From the NCBI RefSeq assembly GCF_003287455.1, contig NZ_PRLC01000013.1:40338-104337 (forward strand): DNA of 64,000 nucleotides. Direction: 5' to 3'. Each line of letters starts with the position of its first letter. Position 1 is the stretch's first letter. Source of the stretch: Faecalibacterium hattorii. Its GTDB lineage: Bacteria; Bacillota; Clostridia; Oscillospirales; Ruminococcaceae. Below are positions 59,386 through 64,000 of this stretch, in pieces. Under the pieces are notes generated by a model. That model saw nothing but the letters and a program-made list of their open reading frames with translations. It was not told where the DNA came from and searched no databases. Position numbers and translations under genes: made by a program.

Positions 59386-61814
59386 GCGTCGCTCACTTCC
59401 TCCGGCTTTGTCGTCATTACCCGGTAAAGCTCGGTGTCTTTCGGGAAACGGTCTACAAAGGGCAGTACCACATTGCCGTAGAAGATAAGCCCCTCGCCCG
59501 CTTCGGTGTGGGTAACGTACTTCATCTGCTGCGGGCTGATATTGAGCTGCTTTGCAAGGATAGCCCTGTCGCCTGCGGCTTGATTGAGCATGAGGACAAA
59601 ATCGCTGTTTTCAAAAATGTTCTCGACTTCGCGGCTGGATAACAGGTCTTTGACGTTCTGTGTAATGGCGGTCGGTATGCCGCCCCACTTTCTAAAACGC
59701 TTCCAGATTTCCACGGAATAGGCTGCGGTCTGTTCCTCTTTCAAGAGCAAATGAAACTCGTCCATGTAGTAGCGCGTCGCCTTTTTCTCGGCGCGATTGA
59801 TGGTAACGCGGTTCCACACCTGATCTTGCACAATGAGCATACCTAACTTTTTGAGCTGCTTCCCAAGCTGTTTAATATCAAAACAGACAAGACGGTTATT
59901 CAGTTCCACGTTGGTACGATGGTTAAAGACGTTGAGCGAACCGGAAACATACAGCTCCAACGCCGCCGCAATCCGCGCCGCTTCCGGCTCCGGCTGCTTC
60001 AAAAGCTCGTTGTAAAGGTCGCCCAAGATAGGCATTTTTGCCGGGTCCGGGTCGGCAAGATACGGGCGGTACACATTCCTTACAGCCCGGTCAATGACAG
60101 TCTTATCCACGGGCTGCAAGCCCTCTTTGCCGCCGATTACCAGCTCACAAAGGGAAAGGATAAAGTCTGATTTGAGGGCAAGGGGGCTGTCGTCCTCGGA
60201 ATAATTGAGGTTAATATCCATCGGATTGACATACTGCGGTTTTCCGTCTATGCCCTTGCCCGTCGGGGACAGTCGGATTACTTGTCCATTCAGCCGTTCT
60301 ACAAGGGAAAAATACTCGGCTTCCGGGTCGCAGATAATAATATCGTCGTCGGTAATGAGGAAAGCGTTTGTCATTTCCCGTTTTGCTGCGAACGATTTAC
60401 CGCTGCCCGGTGTACCCAAGATAAGCCCGTTCGGATTTTTAAGCTGCTTGCGGTCGCAGAGGATCATGTTATTGCTCAATGCGTTCAGCCCGTAATACAG
60501 GGCTGCGCCTTTCTGGAAAAGCTCTTGCGTAATAAAGGGGATAAAAATAGCGGTGCTGCTTGTCGTCAAACCCCGTTCAATGGGGACAAGGTTTTCCCCA
60601 ATGGGAACGCACGACAATAAGCCCGCTTCCTGCTGGTAGTCAAGGCGGGTTAAAGCGCAGTTATATTTCTGTGCGATACCCGCCGCCGCAAATACTTCAT
60701 TTTCCAATTTCCGCTTTGTGTCTGCCATATTTACCACAAGGAACGTAAGGAGAAACATTCGCTCATTGCGGCTCTGTAAATCCTGCAAGAGATTTTTTGC
60801 TTCGCTGCCGAACGTGGCAAGGTCGCTCGGAATAATGTCCATATCGTAGCCGCTGCGGACTGCCTTTTTCTGTTCCTCAATCTTCATCTTGTCAAGGTCT
60901 GTGATTTTCCGCTTAATCGTCTTAATGGCTTCGCTTTGGTCGATACTGCGGATATGCAGATTGACAATCACGCCCGTTTCAAGGTCGAGGATTTCCGATA
61001 AGATACGGTCGTTCAGCTCCGGCGCAAGTATCTGTAAGAACGACACCGCGCCGATCTTGCGTCCCATACGGAACGTGCGTCCCTCTCCGAAACGGAATGA
61101 CGAGGGGGCAATAAAATCTTTGGTGGAAAGCCCGGACGGGGCAAGCCAAGCCCAATCAAAGGAAAATGGCTCGCCCTCCGGGTGGAATACGCCATGCAGC
61201 ACTTTCAAACGGTCATAGCCCGTCATGGGGTGGGCAGATACGCCAAGCACCTTAAAATTGTTGAGTACGTCCGTTTCAATACGGGCAAGGCGGGATTTTG
61301 CCGCCGCCAAGCTGTCCGCTTCAATGGAAAATGTAATGTACTTGTATTTGACAAGCCCGTTGTTACCTTTGGAAAGCTGGTTTTTGAGCATATCCGAATA
61401 CTCGGTACGAATGGAATTGAAAGCGTCGTCCTGCGCCGGAATGTCGATAGCTTTTTCTGCTTCTCCGCGCTGCGTTCCCTGATTGATGAAAGAGAGCTGC
61501 ACGCTCACGCTCGCGTCAAAGTAGTTGAGAAAATCGCACCAGTTTTCAAAAATGGCGGTCTTGTCGTCTGCCTGTGCAAGCTGATAGTTAATATCTTCAA
61601 ACACAATGCTCTTGCTGTATTTCTTTTCCGTAATCCTGCAAATTCCGTCCGGGAACATCTGCAAGTAAGGAATGGTCTGTTGCGCGGTGTGCGCTTTTCC
61701 GTCGCCCTTTGCCTGCTGGATAAGGGCGACGATCTGTTTCTTTTCGGCGCGGGACAATTTACGCTTTGTTCCTGCGGCGGCTTCCCGCGCATTTGGTGCC
61801 TGTGCCTTTGACAA
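59382..61814 (-). CDS. VirB4-like conjugation ATPase
   Basis: An 810-residue ATPase powering the type IV secretion channel. Walker A LGTPGSGKSFAAKREM, Walker B-type IIICDPEAEYF, and RYYMDEFHLLLKEEQ later in the ATPase domain. TTG 61814 is preferred as start: AGGAGG is 9 nt upstream, and the alternative TTG at 61835 lies before that box. The 5' end overlaps prgI by 56 bp. N-terminal 300 residues match TraE/PrgJ-type VirB4. Confidence 0.94.
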   Translation of the reverse strand: MSKAQAPNAREAAAGTKRKLSRAEKKQIVALIQQAKGDGKAHTAQQTIPYLQMFPDGICRITEKKYSKSIVFEDINYQLAQADDKTAIFENWCDFLNYFDASVSVQLSFINQGTQRGEAEKAIDIPAQDDAFNSIRTEYSDMLKNQLSKGNNGLVKYKYITFSIEADSLAAAKSRLARIETDVLNNFKVLGVSAHPMTGYDRLKVLHGVFHPEGEPFSFDWAWLAPSGLSTKDFIAPSSFRFGEGRTFRMGRKIGAVSFLQILAPELNDRILSEILDLETGVIVNLHIRSIDQSEAIKTIKRKITDLDKMKIEEQKKAVRSGYDMDIIPSDLATFGSEAKNLLQDLQSRNERMFLLTFLVVNMADTKRKLENEVFAAAGIAQKYNCALTRLDYQQEAGLLSCVPIGENLVPIERGLTTSSTAIFIPFITQELFQKGAALYYGLNALSNNMILCDRKQLKNPNGLILGTPGSGKSFAAKREMTNAFLITDDDIIICDPEAEYFSLVERLNGQVIRLSPTGKGIDGKPQYVNPMDINLNYSEDDSPLALKSDFILSLCELVIGGKEGLQPVDKTVIDRAVRNVYRPYLADPDPAKMPILGDLYNELLKQPEPEAARIAAALELYVSGSLNVFNHRTNVELNNRLVCFDIKQLGKQLKKLGMLIVQDQVWNRVTINRAEKKATRYYMDEFHLLLKEEQTAAYSVEIWKRFRKWGGIPTAITQNVKDLLSSREVENIFENSDFVLMLNQAAGDRAILAKQLNISPQQMKYVTHTEAGEGLIFYGNVVLPFVDRFPKDTELYRVMTTKPEEVSDA

Positions 61815-62166
61815 TAGCCGATACCTCCTTTTCAAGTTTTCGTTGCCGTTCCAATACGGTATAGAGATTTTCCGTTTGGTAAGGGCGTTCCTTTGGTCGG
61901 ATAAACTTTGTCTGAACGATGTTTCTTATCACGACTTCAAGGGGCTGTCCATGCCGTTCATACATGGCAAAGAGAAAGCAAGGCAGCATAACGACGATCA
62001 TTGCCATTGCCGCAAGGGTCGTCCCCGCGCTGCCTTTGAGCAAAAAGAAAAGCGGCAATCCCACAAGGAGAGCCGCGCCAAGACAAACAATCTGCCGTTT
62101 CGTAAGGTTGAACGCTACCTTTGTTTTGACTTTGGAAAGGTCTTTCGGTACGGTAACATACGCCAA
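61759..62166 (-). CDS. PrgI-family membrane protein
   Basis: A 135-residue protein with MAYVTVPKDLSKVKTKVAFN, NLTKRQIVCLGAALLVGLPL (start of a two-helix membrane hairpin) and a C-terminal basic region. PrgI/VirB3-like proteins sit beside VirB4 and help anchor it at the inner face of the channel. Start at 62166 with AAAGGAGG upstream. Confidence 0.9.
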   Translation of the reverse strand: MAYVTVPKDLSKVKTKVAFNLTKRQIVCLGAALLVGLPLFFLLKGSAGTTLAAMAMIVVMLPCFLFAMYERHGQPLEVVIRNIVQTKFIRPKERPYQTENLYTVLERQRKLEKEVSAIVKGTGTKCAGSRRRNKA

Positions 62167-62187
62167 GCGAATACCTCCTTTCTGCCC

Positions 62188-63057
62188 TTAATGGGCGTTG
62201 AATATAGATTTTGCAAGTGCGCCGGATTGGAACAGGGAAAAACAGAGGATCACCGTATAAGCTGCAAGGGAAAAAATCGCGCTGTGCAAGTTGTCGGCTA
62301 TTACCATTTCATTGACAAGGACAGCGTAAATGCCAACGCATATCATAATCAAAAACCCTTGAAAGCCGAGGGCAAAAAGCCCTTTGAGATAGTTGTTTCC
62401 AATCTGTCCCCATTCCCGGTTTGTCATGGTTGCGAATGGAATAGGAGAAACAGAGCAATACAAGTAAATTTCTATCATTCTGCCGTAGAGAATAACCGTT
62501 ATCAGCACCGACATGATTTTCATGCAAAGGCTGACAAGGCTTGTTTCCATAACAAGCAAGAGCAATTCGGGGATTTCCATAGCTTCCAGCCCGTCCTGCA
62601 TGGAAGCAAGGGCTTCGGCGGCGTCGATTGATGTTTCGCCGCCGATCACCCCCGCCGCGCCGGAAACAACGCGCTGCGCCACGTCAAACACCGCCATTGT
62701 TATGTCAAAAGTGTGTGTTACCAAGTAAACAGCAACAAACGCTTTGAAAAACCACTTGAAAAACATAAAGGTGTCAACGTCGTGCATATTGTTTTTTTCC
62801 ACTACCATGCTGATTAGCTCATAGCATAGGACATAGGTAATGACAAGCCCCGCAATCGGAACAATGACATTTTCCGAAAGTGTTTGTATCATGGAAAAGA
62901 TGTTCGCGTTCCAACCTTGCGGGGTTTGCCCTACCTGTGTTGCGATGGTGCCTACTTTTTCGTTTACGTCCCCGAACATAGTTGACAGATTACCGTTGAT
63001 GGCTCCGATCAGAATACCTTTTATCCATTCGTTAATCGCGTCAAGTATGCTCTGCAT
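62188..63057 (-). CDS. VirB6/TrbL-like conjugal transfer membrane protein
   Basis: A 289-residue protein with six membrane segments. N-terminus MQSILDAINEWIKGILIGAI, central VFDVAQRVVSGAAGVIGGET, and C-terminus AYTVILCFSLFQSGALAKSI follow the TrbL/VirB6 pattern of Tn1549-like elements. Forms the inner-membrane part of the channel. 21 bp upstream of prgI. Confidence 0.9.
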   Translation of the reverse strand: MQSILDAINEWIKGILIGAINGNLSTMFGDVNEKVGTIATQVGQTPQGWNANIFSMIQTLSENVIVPIAGLVITYVLCYELISMVVEKNNMHDVDTFMFFKWFFKAFVAVYLVTHTFDITMAVFDVAQRVVSGAAGVIGGETSIDAAEALASMQDGLEAMEIPELLLLVMETSLVSLCMKIMSVLITVILYGRMIEIYLYCSVSPIPFATMTNREWGQIGNNYLKGLFALGFQGFLIMICVGIYAVLVNEMVIADNLHSAIFSLAAYTVILCFSLFQSGALAKSIFNAH

Positions 63058-63072
63058 AGGCTACCTCCGCGG

Positions 63073-63182
63073 CTTATGCGAATAGCCCGGAAAGCAGAGG
63101 TACCAAAATCATACCGACGAGGGCAACACCGCCGCCCGCCATGAGCTGCTTCATGCCCTGGCTTTTTGCGCCCGATAGCCAT
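63073..63182 (-). pseudogene. Maff2-family gene, 3' exon cut by a group II intron
   Basis: The minus-strand frame ending at TAA 63073-63075 encodes GAKSQGMKQLMAGGGVALVG and ends PLLSGLFA, the C-terminal half of Maff2 family mobile-element proteins (about 60-70 residues, two membrane helices). The N-terminal half is replaced by the intron 3' end near 63183. If splicing works the gene is intact at RNA level; the 5' exon should lie beyond the window. Confidence 0.78.
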
Positions 63183-64000
63183 AGGTAAGTCTTTGATATG
63201 ATCTCCAACTTTTCCCCGGCTCCACACCGTGCGTGCAGCTTTCACCGCACACGGCGTTCCATCGAATTCAGTTGCACAGGGCTTGCAATACAACTTACAC
63301 ACTTCGTAGCTTGAACAAGAAAAGATTTTTAATCAATCAAAGGCATTTCTGCCATCTCACGAAACTTATTCAGCTTTAAAATTTGCGTACTATCGAGATT
63401 GAGAAGGTTCAGGTAAAACTTTATGGTAGCCATGTCAGAAGCATGGATAAGTTTGTGGACGGGAGCCGATATAAGAACGAGGTTTCCGTATTCATCTGTG
63501 CCGCCCTTCGCAGCAGGCCTCTTGTGGTGGCAGTGGATATCATGGGCTTCCATGATTGAACCCGTCACTGCACATTTTCCATGCTGCGCTGCATACAGAG
63601 AAATTCGATTATCTGCGTATTCTATCGACCTGCCCTGCACAGGATTTCGCATCAGCCAAAGCATCGTCTTAGTGTCGATGTTCAGATTCTTGTGAATCAG
63701 TTCCCGACCTTCTGGCGTATACTTGTTGACCGACTTCCTTTTGTGCTGGGCATTTCTGCTCTGAACATATCCAATAGGAACTACTGGCCGTCCATGCAGA
63801 AATCGCAGTTGACTGCTTTTTCCATACTTTTCTTTGATATAGCCTTTTTTCAGTTCGCCTTTGCGTGTCAGGTCATTCCGCAGACGATTGTGCATCTGCT
63901 TTTTGACCCCATAAGCCAGCTTTCCAAAGTCCTCAGAAGCAGCCGTTGCAATGCAGTAATACTGGTGTATTCCTGCCACCACAGCATTGTAGGTCATCAG
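63183..64000 (-). mobile_element. group II intron, 3' part (continues beyond the window)
   Basis: Minus-strand domain V is recognisable at about 63217-63251: GCCGTGTGCGGTGAAAGCTG followed by the pairing strand GCACGCACGGTGT. A domain VI-like stretch and the 3' end near GACTTACCTAT follow, then the Maff2 exon. The intron-encoded protein (63329 onward) lies upstream, as expected in domain IV. The exact 3' splice site within 63178-63187 is not certain. Confidence 0.85.
63329..64000 (-). CDS. ltrA: group II intron reverse transcriptase/maturase, C-terminal part with HNH endonuclease (5' partial)
   Basis: The frame is open at the window edge; only the C-terminal ~223 residues are seen. The first part (IHQYYCIATAASEDFGKLAY) is the maturase X domain. 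The end is an HNH endonuclease: CAVTGSIMEAHDIHCHHKRP, then GGTDEYGNLVLISAPVHKLIH (in part). The reverse-transcriptase core with its YADD motif should lie beyond 64000. The HNH domain suggests target-primed retrohoming competence. Confidence 0.9.
   Translation of the reverse strand: MMTYNAVVAGIHQYYCIATAASEDFGKLAYGVKKQMHNRLRNDLTRKGELKKGYIKEKYGKSSQLRFLHGRPVVPIGYVQSRNAQHKRKSVNKYTPEGRELIHKNLNIDTKTMLWLMRNPVQGRSIEYADNRISLYAAQHGKCAVTGSIMEAHDIHCHHKRPAAKGGTDEYGNLVLISAPVHKLIHASDMATIKFYLNLLNLDSTQILKLNKFREMAEMPLID

Larger units (their letters stand above)
39012..64000. mobile_element. Tn1549/Tn916-like integrative conjugative element (one end; other end beyond window)
   Basis: A continuous set of conjugation genes: integrase, excisionase, HTH/sigma pair, MobC and relaxase, Cys-rich VLP, TTRAP, Ard megaprotein, topoisomerase III, DUF4366, DUF4315, CHAP hydrolase, DNA methyltransferase, VirB4, PrgI, VirB6/TrbL and Maff2. 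The coupling protein (VirD4/TcpA) is not seen and should lie to the right. The integrase stop at 39105 marks the left end; the exact att core is not resolved. Confidence 0.9.

Overview
The window looks like the chromosome of a gut Firmicute of the Oscillospirales/Ruminococcaceae type, most probably Faecalibacterium or a close relative. This is an inference from G+C-rich, Gram-positive style gene content: ATP-type PEP carboxykinase, a T-box threonyl-tRNA synthetase, LytTR signalling, GH3 glucosidases, DUF6061-like and CmpB-like proteins, and a Tn1549/Tn916-like conjugative element. No 16S rRNA gene is present to settle it.

Positions 1-2234 are the right end of an integrated element: a 5'-truncated AlbA_2-type regulator, an eight-copy TACGCTGA array, a small DUF6061-like gene, short repeats of the kind integrases bind, and a 45-nt 3' fragment of tRNA-Arg(ACG) that I read as an attachment-site scar. 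Next (2301-5762) is a zinc/manganese ABC uptake operon with a strong promoter over a palindromic operator. Its binding-protein gene carries an in-frame amber codon and its ATPase gene has lost the LSGGQ segment, so the operon looks inactivated.

Positions 5735-39011 are mostly core chromosome: Ogt; a LytTR response regulator with GHKL kinase; a membrane-anchored GH3 with permuted domains, a canonical GH3 and a GtrA-like protein; PutP; an XRE regulator; PckA; a YiiX-like protein; tRNA-Glu and tRNA-Asn; TrpS; ThrS with T-box and an overlapping RelB-like remnant; a ClC protein; an Amt-PII fusion behind an attenuator; DUF1622 with an RpiB-like isomerase; an SDR; a sugar nucleotidyltransferase; CmpB, TrmB and AlaX; MalQ; a degenerate GGDEF protein; MtnN; and YchF.

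From about 39012 to the end lies one end of an integrative conjugative element, inserted just upstream of ychF. It runs: integrase, excisionase, HTH and sigma factor; a cargo block (Cys-rich KTR gene without ATG, FMN-reductase/SCP2/membrane fusion, PadR repressor with a perfect 20-bp inverted-repeat operator); an XRE regulator; MobC and relaxase; an AT-rich two-gene cargo of unknown function; then a tightly overlapping minus-strand transfer operon (VirB6/TrbL, PrgI, VirB4, DNA methyltransferase, CHAP hydrolase, DUF4315, DUF4366, topoisomerase III, ArdA-ArdC-YodL megaprotein, TTRAP, Cys-rich VLP). A group II intron interrupts the Maff2 gene at the right edge. The most striking unexplained structure is a 100-nt leader module in two inverted copies, upstream of mobC/relaxase and upstream of the ArdA megaprotein: outer 32- and 30-nt blocks identical, 38-nt cores different but equal in length.
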